Source of the DNA: Paramecium tetraurelia
Taxonomy: Eukaryota; Ciliophora; Oligohymenophorea; Peniculida; Parameciidae
Reading direction: 5' to 3'
Assembly: GCF_000165425.1 (NCBI RefSeq)
Contig: NW_001799634.1
Span: 187,328-251,327 of the forward strand
Length of the DNA: 64,000 bases
Of this stretch, positions 49,743 to 60,074 are shown piece after piece. The translations under genes were made by a program, and so were the position numbers. The notes beneath the pieces are model-generated. The model was given only the letters and a program-made list of their open reading frames with translations. It searched no databases and had not been told where the DNA came from. Positions within the stretch are counted from its first letter, which is position 1, and each line of letters opens with the position of its first letter.

Positions 49743-51294
49743 ATGAATTGTAATTGAAATTAGTATTTTACATTAGAATACAAACTTGTAGGGAAAAAAG
49801 GAGAGGGAACATTTTCAGAGGTTATCAAATCACAATCATTCAAAACAGGAAACTATGTTGCTATAAAATGCATGAAAAATAAATTCACATCAATTGAATA
49901 AGTATACGATTGTATGAAGACTAAAGGTTAATCATTTGAGAGAAATTCAAGCATTAAGGAAATTGAGTCCTCATAAACACATCATAAGGCTGATAGAAGT
50001 TCTATAGTAACTCAATTTATTACTATTATGGTAGTGATGAACCTACAGGAAGATTAGCTTTAGTATTTGAATTAATGGAATAGAATCTATACGAACATAT
50101 CAAGGGTATCTGAATATACCTTACATTTAGGTAGGAGACAACCGTTGAATCCTTAAAAAGTTAAATCCTTTATGTTCTAACTGTTAAAATCGATTGATCA
50201 TATGCATAGAAATGGTATCTTCCATAGAGATATCAAGCCGTATACATTAAAAATTTAAATAGTGAAAACATTTTACTGAATTCAGATCATCTGAAACTTG
50301 CTGATTTTGGATCTTGCAAAGGCATTTATTCTAAGCATCCTTATACAGAGTATGAATTACCTTCATCTGATAATAGATATATCTCAACCAGGTGGTATAG
50401 AGCACCGGAATGCTTACTGACAGATGGATATTATGACTAGAAGATGGATTTATGGGGTGTAGGATGTGTAATGTTTGAAATCATAGCTCTATTTCCTCTA
50501 TTTCCAGGAACAAACGAATTGGATTAAATTCATAAGATCCATAATATTTTGGGAACTCCAAATCCCAAGGTTTTTGATAGATTCAGAAAGTAAGTGAATT
50601 CAATTTTGATAATAGATAAGCTACTCACATGGAAATTAATTTCCCCAACAAACATGGAAGCGGTATTGAAAGACTTCTCCAAGGTTAAACCAAGGAATGC
50701 ATTGATTTAATTAAATAGCTATTGGTATATGATCCTGAGGAAAGAATCACTGCTTAAGCTGCTTTGAAGCATGAATATTTTAGAGAACTGCATAGAGAAC
50801 TGTATGAAGCAGATGTCCCCCTATAGAACTTTAAAAGCATCGGAGGATGTTGTCAACATTTTCAACATTAGGAGTAATGAAATTATCGATAAATAGGAAT
50901 GATAATTTTTTGGAAAATACTAAAAGAATTGATGATCCTAAACAGCCGTATTAACCGAATGTGAAAAAGCCATAAAATCAAAATGCAAAAACATAAAAAA
51001 ATCCTGGAGTAATTGTATTTATTTAGAGTTTAGTTTCCATTATTGTAAGGTGAATTAAAAATAGATAAGAATCATGATAGTGATGATGGTGTAGATAAAT
51101 AACCACCAATATTACCTGAAATTAAGAGAAAAAAGAAGTATGATCCCAAAATTATTTACGGGAAATAATATCAATCTAATCAAGCATATTAGTTTAATTC
51201 TAAAGGTATCTATAATGAAATCATTAAATTAGCTGGTAAAAAAATGGTGCTTGGATTATAAGCAGATTACATATTTATGGGAAGAAAGCTATGA
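49743..51294 (+). CDS. MOK/RCK-family (CDK/MAPK-related) ciliary protein kinase
   Basis: Nine introns (49750-49776, 49902-49926, 50007-50034, 50106-50130, 50240-50262, 50350-50376, 50590-50615, 50815-50837, 51009-51033) leave 440 codons. All kinase motifs are intact: GKKGEGTFSEV, VAIKCM, HLREIQALRKL, FELMEQNLYE, HRDIKPENILL, DFGSCKG, activation-loop TEY (PYTEYISTRWYRAPE), MDLWGVGC, FPGTNELDQIHKIH. The FGSC...STRWYRAPECLLTDG wording is that of MOK (RAGE-1) in the MAK/ICK/MOK group, which controls ciliary length and intraflagellar transport. The ~130-residue tail is Lys/Pro/Asn-rich. Intron 8 ends in AAAG and decides whether the tail is translated; without it the protein would end near 50880. 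Confidence 0.92.
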
Positions 51295-51403
51295 ATTAGC
51301 AAGTCTTAGGCTGAAAAATTTAATTTTTTGAATGTTATGATTCATCATCTATTTGATATTAATGTGCTTTTTGAATCATCATCATTTCCAATTATAATTA
51401 AAA

Positions 51404-51994
51404 ATGAAGATATTAGTGATAGCTTGTTTAATGGTTTTAACATTATCCAACCCTTTGGAGAAAATCCAAAAGATCAATGTTCCATGCATTGAAGAAATAG
51501 GATTCCTTACCAAGGATTTGTTTGTCTTTGGTTTAGACATTGCTAGACATAAATTCTGCCATCAAGTTAAAGATGTTATTGTTATCATCATGGAAATTGT
51601 CAAATTGAAAAAGGCTTGTTCATCTTCTGATAGCACAGCAATTATGGAAGAACACAATAAAACTTTGACATGTTTACAAAATTCACTTGATATTGCTGAA
51701 GATGCTCATCACGCATATAATGCTTTTATGAAAAATGGAATCACCGATGAATTGATTGAATAGACAACCTCTATCCAATAATAATTAGTCTCCACTTTGA
51801 GTAGATGTAGTGCCAAGGCAAAATTACTTGAAGAAATCTTCCCTACTCATTGCATAACAGTAATGAATGATATGGCCAGAAATGCACTATCTATTAAGGA
51901 ACAAAGACATCAACCTTGGAAAATTATGGAAGGATTAGTGGAATTGGGTGAAAATTATCAAGGAGCCAAACAACATTGTCCATTTATGAAATGA
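51404..51994 (+). CDS. small secreted cysteine-containing protein
   Basis: An intronless frame of 196 codons from ATG 51404. It starts with a clear signal peptide (MKILVIACLMVLTLSNP). The mature part is helical with evenly spaced cysteines (VPCIEE, KFCHQV, KKACSSS, LTCLQN, SRCSAK, THCITV, QHCPFM), suggesting disulfides. Short, signal-bearing helical Cys proteins like this are common in Paramecium (trichocyst-matrix-like or other secreted proteins), but no family signature is definite. Downstream, 51995-52352 shows no gene. Confidence 0.8.
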
Positions 51995-52352
51995 GCAATT
52001 ACCAATATAAAACATAGAATCAATTATTATTTTTTATTAATTACTCTAGATTATAATATTTTCTAAATATATTTTAAATTTACATCATCTGAATTATCTT
52101 AGGATGATGAGGAGCATAATTGTAGAAATTTCATTGCTAAAATTAATTGAAATCTAAAAATCAAAATAGCTATTTTAATTTAAAGTAATTTCTTCATATT
52201 TTAATTAATACAGGAAATATATTTTAAGGTTAATATGTATTATCTCAATTTAAGCTGTGATACACATTGTATATCAATATAAAAATATAATATGATTTAA
52301 GAAAATGAAGCAACTTATTTATTATATTATTATATAAATAATTAGAAATTTG
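51995..52352. other. intergenic region
   Basis: About 360 AT-rich bases between two plus-strand genes; no open frame of note, no RNA structure recognised. Confidence 0.45.
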
Positions 52353-53196
52353 ATGCTCAATCGAACTGATAAGAGCTCTTAATTTCGACGAACAAATTAA
52401 AGTATAGAAGGTGCATCCAGAAAGGACATTATTTCAGATTAAAAATCTAGAAAGGAATTAGGTGTTCCTTAAGAAGAAGAGAGGAAAATGCTAGGATCAA
52501 AAGACAGCGAGAAGCGATCTCAAATTAAGATCGGCAGTCATTAATAATCAAGGAAGACTCTCAGAGGATAGGATGAGGAGGAAAAGGGAACCAAGGTTAT
52601 AGGCGAAGGAAGATTAGATGAATATGGGGAAGAGGAAGAGGACATTGTTTGCTTAAGGTTTCCTCACCTCTCGTTTTGTCCATACAATTACCAATCTCAA
52701 TTAAAAGAGACTTTGTTCATTGAAATTTAACCTGGAATTTATCTTTGTGGATTTGCTATGGGGTTATGGACAAAACACTTGTTATAGAAGGCAGTTACAA
52801 ATGTTTTGAATTTGACTTCCATGGAATACACAAAAAGAACTAAGTATTTTAAATATCTGAACATTGATGTTCACAATACTTCTGATGAGGATATTAAAAA
52901 ACACTTTAGGATAAGCAATAGATTCATAAGAGAAGTAGAATATTTGAATAATTATTATGTAGACATTACTATAAAAGGGGAAGGTGCTTATTCATTGCAG
53001 AGATGGACTAAATATCGGTCCCTGTTTTATCTTGGCTTATTTGATAAATGAAATAAAAATGCCCTTGAAATTAGGTATTGAGTTGTTGCAGAACCTGATT
53101 CCACAATTAGACATTGCTGTTCATTTCTATAAACAATTAGAACAATATGATTTGGAGAAGTTGGCTCTATTATAAATAAAAACTAAGGATTCATGA
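52353..53196 (+). CDS. dual-specificity phosphatase-like pseudophosphatase (STYX-like)
   Basis: ATG 52353, one intron (52959-52983, 25 nt; a 19-nt alternative ends at 52977) and TGA 53194-53196 give 272 codons. A charged N-terminal ~110 residues precedes a DSP fold: IQPGIYLCGFAMG, AVTNVLNLTS, YFKYLNIDVHNTSDEDI, VLIHCRDGLNIGPCFILAYLI, LGIELLQNLIPQLDI. The P-loop should read HCxxxxxR; here the sequence is HC-RDGLN-I, so the cysteine is kept but the phosphate-binding arginine is isoleucine. That predicts little or no catalysis and a substrate-binding role, as in STYX proteins. Both alternative introns leave the motif unchanged. Confidence 0.8.
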
Positions 53197-53208
53197 TTTT
53201 GAATTGAT

Positions 53209-53484
53209 TCACAAGCATAGGATATTATTTTATTATATTTCATACACTATTAATTTGCATTTTTCAGTCAACAACACCAAATGATACTAATACTATTAGT
53301 ATTGCTTATTAACTTGTTGAATTATTGATAGATGGTCTTTCTTTTGGATAGAATCAATAATCCATAACCTTTTGATTTTTGTATCCACAATGAGGAATTT
53401 ATGCATGAATTTGTGAATTTCACATTGTGAGAGATCTTCATTGTTATTTTTAAGGAAGTTGATAACAAAATAAACTTCGTTCAT
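53209..53484 (-). CDS. possible small protein (91 aa)
   Basis: ATG 53484 to TGA 53209 encodes 91 residues without introns (MNEVYFVINFLKNNNEDLSQ..., later HLVLLTEKCKLIVYEIQQNN). It reads like a genuine amphipathic protein and fits in the gap between the phosphatase stop (53196, plus) and the NEK-IFT57 stop (53506, minus), only 21 bp from the latter. It could also be a 3'-UTR frame of the fusion gene. No family recognised. Confidence 0.4.
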
Positions 53485-53505
53485 AATAAATAATATTAAT
53501 TGATT

Positions 53506-55671
53506 TCAAAAGTCTTCTTCATCTGAAAGTTATCCACTACTGTAGGAATACGATTTAGTCAATTAGGTCTATAAAATACCAATTTTAACATTCAGATCAT
53601 TGATATCGCTCTATAATATTGAAATTGAATTAATACTTTTAACTAATTGATAATTTACCTTTATTTAGGTCTATTATCATTAAGGGTAGGGATTCTAGAT
53701 TGGATATCAACTATATTTTAATGTAATTGTTAATCAAGTTCTAATTTAGAAGAATTTGATTTGCTTAGAGTATTGATTTTGATTTCAAATTACGATATAG
53801 TTTGTCTATTATTGTATAAAATCTCTCTAAGTTCAGGTTAGATTAAATTAGTTATTTGAGTCTCTAATTTAGGTATTATTTCGAGATAATTAATCCATTA
53901 TTATTGGATATCTTACACTTCATTTGATTTGAAGTACTACGATGCGATAGTTAATTGCTATTGCTATTCGTAAACAATTTACCTTTGAGCATTTCTTCAC
54001 AAGGTTCATAGATCTTTGATAATCATTTAGATATGACTTATTTTCTTTGAGATTGATTTCAAATTTGTTGAGTTCCTTTTCGACTCTATTATACTCATTA
54101 GTCCATTCATTAAGAGCAATTTTAGTTTAGATAATTTATCTATTTTGAGGAATCTAATTGAAGTCTGGTTATTCTGTTTTGAATTTCTTTTGATAAAACA
54201 GTATACTCTGTGTGAATTCATCATTTTCTACTTCATCTTGATCCTCTTCCGTTAATTCTTCAGGAAAATCTTATTCGTCATATTAGATATGGTGACTGGG
54301 GACCTGTGAATTGCTTAAATCACCGCCAAATTATGGTAATTCAAATTTAAAATTGACTCTTATCAATTCTCTATTGAGTAGATCATTAAGGATGAAGCAA
54401 ACCATATCTCCAAAGCCAGAGGAAATATGAGGAGATCCAAGTTATTCAGGCAGTTTGATACCCCATGCTTTAATGTCTTGTAACAGTTTTCTAGCAGTAT
54501 CTTCTAGATTATTACTGTATTTAATAGGCTGTGCCAATTTATTCTTCTTCTGCTTAGGTAAATTCATTAGCCAATAGCATAAATCTACAAAATAGTAGAA
54601 TCTATATGAGGAGTTCACACTTTCATCTAAAGAGAAGAAATATTTTGAAATTGGTTTCTTTTTCAAAGGGACACAGAAATTTTGATGATATTAAACCAAA
54701 GATAGCTTTTCATAAATGTCCTTTTATTAATAACAATATTTACCTCCATAACTAATACATTAATGATTTGAGGAGTCCTCTTAGTATCAGAATGAGATGA
54801 AAACATCTCTTTAGCTTTTTGCAATATGGTGTTTGCATCTAACCTTTTTGAAGGATCAACCACAATCATGCCTTCAATAACAGTTCGCAACTATTGACTA
54901 TACCGATTAGACACAGGTTTAAATTCACCTTTAGTAATATTATTGAACAAATCTACTAATGACATTTTATCACTCTGCTTAAAGGGACTCTTGAATTCAG
55001 CCATCTCATATGCAATACATCCTAATGACCAGATATCTGATTTCATATCATACCCTTCCCCATGGAGGAGCTCTAATTTTTAATTGAACATTTACCTCTG
55101 GTGACATGTATAAGGGTGTCCCAACTTTAGAATATGCTTCTATGGTTTCTGATGAAAATATTCTGCCTAATCCCAGATCTCCCACTTTCAAAGTGCCATC
55201 TCCCCCAATGAAAATATTAGCAGGTTTTAAATCTCTATGCATAATTCTTTTTTCATGCATATGTGATAGAGCACTTGCTATTTGTTATATGTAATTCCAC
55301 AATTAAACCTCTTCAAATGGAGTGTCATCTGCCTAAGCGCTTTTGATTAGTTTTTTTAAATCCCCCCTTTCTGCCCATTCAGTGGCAATGATCAATTCAT
55401 TGTTATACAGGAATGAATCCAGATATTTTATAATGTTCTCATGATCCAACGGTTACATCAGCTTCACTTCCTTCAAACATTTCTCTCTATGCTTAGGGTC
55501 CATCATATCAAATATCTTAGGTTATTTGCAAACATTTCTTACTTTAATCTTCTTCAGAGCAATCACATTGCCTTCCTAATTCATGGCCTTGTAGACTGTC
55601 GAGAACTTACCCTCGCCTATTGCTTTTTACACCTTATATCCATTTATTTCTTAATCTATGAATTATGACAT
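53506..55671 (-). CDS. NEK-type kinase fused to intraflagellar transport protein IFT57
   Basis: Introns 55071-55095, 54721-54743, 53958-53982 and 53636-53658 give one frame of 689 codons with no stop between the halves. Residues ~1-290 are a NEK6/7-like kinase: [95 protein letters not shown]. After roughly ten linker residues, IFT57 begins at [21 protein letters not shown], which aligns with the human IFT57 start (VVMEDLVEKLKLL). It continues through [39 protein letters not shown], the acidic linker, and the C-terminal coiled coil ([21 protein letters not shown]). IFT57 is an IFT-B subunit moving along ciliary microtubules, and NEKs act at cilia and basal bodies, so the fusion makes functional sense. 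An internal IFT57-only transcript cannot be excluded. Confidence 0.9.
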
Positions 55672-55720
55672 TAATATAATTAGCCTAATATTATATTATT
55701 ATTTATAAATATTTATCAAA
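55672..55720. promoter_or_regulatory. 49-bp divergent region between NEK-IFT57 and the cap methyltransferase gene
   Basis: The start codons at 55671 (minus) and 55721 (plus) are 49 AT-rich bases apart (TAATATTATATTATTATTTATAAA), which implies a shared bidirectional promoter. No specific factor site is recognisable. Confidence 0.4.
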
Positions 55721-57049
55721 ATGTCTATGCGAATCGTCCAATCTACAAAGAAAATACTCGATATGTCTCATCCTAGTTAGACTGTGCTAAATGGCCAAAG
55801 ACCTAGTATGTCTCTGATGCCAAAAGCAAAGGTTGTGATAGGATTGAATTCCAAACAAGATAAGAAAACAAATAAAATTGTTATCAAATTGGAAGATCAC
55901 ATCAACAAATCGATTGTTGAATAGAGCAATCCTGTATAATGTCCACAAGTCTAAAATATTAAATAAGAACAATTAGAAAATAAAGAAACCAAAATTTCGA
56001 TGGAAATCACTCATACTCATTTCGAACTTAAAGTACCCAAGATTATTGTACCAAAATCCCTTGAGATTCCAAAAATCCTATTACCTTCGTAAATAAAAAT
56101 TGAATAAGAAGATAAATTAATGACTTATAATTAAACCAATTTGCTGAAGTAATAATTGATTTAAATTAAAAAATGCAATGAACCTATTCAATTACTCTTG
56201 CAAGAGAATGATAAACGGAAAAAGTATTACTCGAGAGCATAAAGAGAGAAGGAGGATGTGATTCATTGGGGTTAAAGGAAATTACTTATTAGTGAGATTT
56301 GGTTTTTGACAAAGTATGGTTGTTTATCTAGGAATATTATCTATGCAGGAGCAGCTCCAGGATTTCACATCTAATTCTTATCGGATTTATTTTAAAACCA
56401 CAAATTTTATTTATTTGATCCAAACGACTTTTAAGTTAAATAGGGACCAAAGATTACTATCTACTAACGTTGTTTCACTAACGAAGAAGCCTAAAAATTT
56501 AAGGAATTGTTTTAGGTATGAATTAATTAACAAGAATGATTATCTATTCATTTCAGACATTCGAACTGCCAACTTTAAATGCATGACCCCTATGGAAAAT
56601 GAGTAAGCAGTACTAAGAGACAATCAATTACAAATGGAATGGGTTAAAATCCTCAAACCTTAAAAAGTATATCAATCAATTTTATATCCATCAAGGCCAT
56701 GTTGAAATTTCGATGTGCTTACCCCACTGAAATCAATGAGCCAACTGAATTCTTTTAAGGCGAAATCTACATCCAAGCATGGGCACCAGCATCATCCACA
56801 GAAACCAGATTGGTACCTTACGATTATGTCAATACCATACCCTACGACAATGTCAAATATGAGGAGCAAATGTTCTATCATAATGACGTTGTGAGAAAGA
56901 AGTAGAAGGGTGCATTAAGTTGGGATGACAGAGCAGAAACCGAAGTGTTAATTGAGTACTTACGTAATTCAGGTATCGATGAAAACCAGATAATTAAATA
57001 AGTAAACTTAATCAAAGATTAAATTACAAAAAAATTGAATTATTAATGA
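55721..57049 (+). CDS. VP39-fold cap-specific mRNA 2'-O-methyltransferase
   Basis: Introns 56516-56534 (19 nt) and 56667-56695 (29 nt) give 426 codons. A ~170-residue basic, proline- and lysine-rich N-terminal extension precedes a methyltransferase domain: HWGQRKLLISEIWFLTKYG, SAM-binding NIIYAGAAPGFHI, LFDPNDF, FISDIRTANFK, KPQKAMLKFRCAYP, GEIYIQAWAPASSTETRLVP, EEQMFYHNDVVR. The four catalytic positions of this family (K-D-K-E) are all present: K in GQRK, D in ISDIR, K in MLKFR, E in GEIY. The closest known layout is the VP39 type of cap-1 methyltransferase found in poxviruses, giant viruses and some protists (for example kinetoplastids). It would modify the first transcribed nucleotide next to the m7G cap. 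Confidence 0.85.
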
Positions 57050-57707
57050 ATGATTCATATATATATATAAAATATGTTATTTAGATTAATCAAATTATAT
57101 TCTAATATCTAATAATAACGATTTCTTATGCTCTAAATGAGAAAACCATATACTCCCATGCTAATATAAAATTGATAAAGCATTTTATTATATCCTTCTT
57201 ATAAGATGCCTTTAAAATGAATAAAACAACATGAAAATTCAAGAAAAGAAGTTGATATTCTTCATAGTTTTCTGCATTTGATTTAAATTTAACTTTAAAC
57301 ATTGACTATTCATCTTAAGGTTATGATGATTCAATTGATTATTATAATGATTTAGTTTCTTAATTTAAGACTAAATAATTTTATTAGATATGTATTTAAA
57401 ATTCTAAAATAAATTGAATTAGAATGCTTTAAGTCTGCAGATTAGAGTGAAGATCAATAGTCTCAACCTCATCTTCAGAACATCATATAATCAAAATAAA
57501 ATTAACAATATCCCACTTCCTTTACTCCTAGCGCGTGAAGATTAATTCAATAATTATATCTTCTTATTCCTTCATTAAATACAATAAGAGATCATAAATT
57601 AATGGAACATTTGAACAAGATTTGAATACAAAAAATCAATTAATATTGAATAATTAGGGGTATTACTTTCTTAAAATCAATGATTATAAATTAAAATAAT
57701 TTATATA
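57050..57707. other. intergenic region
   Basis: About 650 AT-rich bases. A plus-strand run around 57410-57540 (ECFKSADQSEDQQSQPHLQ...YPTSFTPSA then TGA) looks mildly protein-like but has no start or splice model. Nothing can be called. Confidence 0.4.
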
Positions 57708-58659
57708 ATGAAAAACTTTGCAACTAACCCCAAAAATATTGGTGGAATGAAGATGCTTAATGACAATATGTTTTTACATCATAAAGCACTGATAGATGCT
57801 AAGCCGGCTATAAAAATTAAACCACCCAGACCTGTAAATTATTATTTAAACTATAGCATGTAAGCAACATTAAAAAAGTGGATCCCTAAAAACCCAAAGA
57901 AATTGATCTTCCAATGTATAAGAATAAAAAAGAATTTGATCAAGTTATGAAAACATTTCAAACTGTAATTGGCATGAAAAAGGGTAACTCATCCTAATCA
58001 ATTTAGGGAGAATTAATTCAGATGCTCCAATTACAATGGAATTTCGAAGGAACATCTCAGGAAATGCAACAAAAAAAGAAAAATTTGAAAGAGATCAACA
58101 CATTTTGAATTTATAATCCCAATATAGAAGAATTGCAAGTGCTGGAAGCATGTAAGAAAGAAAGAAAAATTCTAATGATCCAATAGCCCATCCTCCTAGG
58201 TTCTTTAGAAGAGAAGGGGAAACTATGGCAAATATTAAAATTGACAAATTGTTACACCATTTTGTAAATATCGATCATAACCCTTAATAGACAAAAGAAT
58301 AAAGAATGCTTGAAGAAACTCCTAATAGCGAACTCTCTTAAAAGATCGAAGAATTAAATAAAAAGAAGGTTCAACTCTCAAAGCCAAAGCAACCGAGAGC
58401 ATAATCAGCTAAACTTCCTACCTAAAAATCTGAATCTTCAAGTAGAATTAAAACTAGAAATGCTGATGACATTACTACTGAAGTGAAAGACATTCCTAGG
58501 GTATCCACTAGTTCAGAAGAGGATCTAGAAAAATTAAGGCAAATGCTCATAAGTAAACCTATTTCTATTTTAAGGGATAATTTTCCATCATAAAATTTTC
58601 AAGACTTAAGACTTAGAAACCCTATTCGCTCGAGTATTAAATTAAAATCCTTAAATTGA
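57708..58659 (+). CDS. basic low-complexity protein of unknown function
   Basis: Introns 57834-57856 and 57984-58006 (23 nt each) give 301 codons. The N-terminus MKNFATNPKNIGGMKMLNDN...FLHHKALIDAKPAIKIKPPRP is followed by a Lys/Asn/Gln-rich body, the segment AHPPRFFRREGETMANIKID, then a Lys/Ser/Pro stretch (KPKQPRAQSAKLPTQKSESSSR) typical of microtubule-associated or axonemal proteins. I recognise no named domain; an axonemal role is only suggested by the neighbours and composition. Confidence 0.65.
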
Positions 58660-58747
58660 TTTGATCAGAGCAGAAATACTCTTTGAAATGATTAGAGAAC
58701 AACTAAAATCGTAATGAAGATTATATATATATTTAAAAAATATAAAT

Positions 58748-60007
58748 TCACAATCTAGAATTAAAATATTGAACTCTTTTAGGCTATTAACCAAAATTAC
58801 TGTAGTTGGATTATTCTTCAATTTTTATAAGTTAATTGTTTTAAACATAACTAGAGACATTTCCTTGACTCACAGTTAACTGTGAATAATTTTGAGGCAT
58901 TTCATATTCCTGTAATAAATCATCGTTCACACGAAATTAATTGGCGTATTCATAAGGACTTTAATATTTCTTAGATTTGACTTAAGCCTTTTGTTGAATC
59001 AGCTTACTTTTCTCGTTACTAAAATATCTATTCGATGATAACTTAGGTAATTCTTAAGGTTTTTGGATCTATATCCTATTATCTATAGATTCCAATTCTT
59101 TCCTAAAGGTTTAAGTTTACATTTTATGATCTTCGGGTTTAAATAGAAAATCTTCCTTATCAACAATTTTATCAACACCAATCAATTAATCCAATTATTG
59201 ATTTTGATTGAGTACATAATCATTAAATCCATCTTTCTGCTATTAGAATTCCAACATCAATTCTCTGCTTGGAAACATTGCATCACTAAAATCGTCCCTT
59301 TAAATTATTTAATTATCTTTTCTAACAAACCTATTTAAAAACATTGAATAATCTAATGGACTTAGTGATTATATTTCAAATTTATTTAGTAATTAATCCA
59401 AAGATCTTTTATCAATATATGATTGATTCCCAGCAATTATTTTAAAAATAGTGTTAAACTTCCATTTAACTGATTGAGCCATGCCCATTTTTTCAATTTC
59501 AATTACTTTCAAGTAGTCGACTTCTAAATAAATCAATTTGGCCACAAAATCCTCTAGATAGAATGATAGTTTATCTAAAAATAAAATGAAAGATCTAACA
59601 TTCTGTTATTTAGAGTTTCCTCATAATGAGTTACATGGCTTGACTCTTGTTATATCTTGGCACAAGAAATTCAAGAAACTTCTGATGACTTAGTTTGTCA
59701 TTTCCTGAGCTGTATATGGAGATCCACAAATCACAAAATTTCATTGATAAACTATATCCATTCTTGCACATAAATCTAAAGATATCAGAGGCAGTCAGGT
59801 ATCCTTTCGAGTTAGCGTCAATAGTTCGAAAAGCCTCACTTACATCAAATCGAGTATTTTCTGCTAATGTTACTTTAATGTCTTCAGCCTACATTAGACA
59901 AATTGTAAAACATCTTTTTCAGTGTTCAATATAATTCTTAAGAAGATAATGAGTTTCTATTCAAGTTATTAATTTTAATCAGCTTCTGTGACTGTTGGGT
60001 TTAACAT
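58748..60007 (-). CDS. EF-hand domain protein
   Basis: Introns 59889-59911 and 59575-59599 give 403 codons from ATG 60007 to TGA 58748. The N-terminal half contains paired helix-loop-helix units. The first has a recognisable calcium loop (EAFRTIDANSKGYLTASDIFRF), with D-N-K-Y-T-D at the ligand positions; the final position is Asp instead of Glu. The partner loop (SIYSSGNDKLSHQKF) and a third (KIIAGNQSYIDKRSLDQLL) are degenerate. The C-terminal ~150 residues are unstructured, Gln/Lys/Ser-rich. The layout is that of EFCAB-type ciliary calcium-binding proteins. It is convergent with 57708-58659. Confidence 0.75.
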
Positions 60008-60074
60008 TAAATTTAAATTACTTAACTTAAATTACTTAATTTATATTTGATTTGTTCATAAATATTCAATTAAT

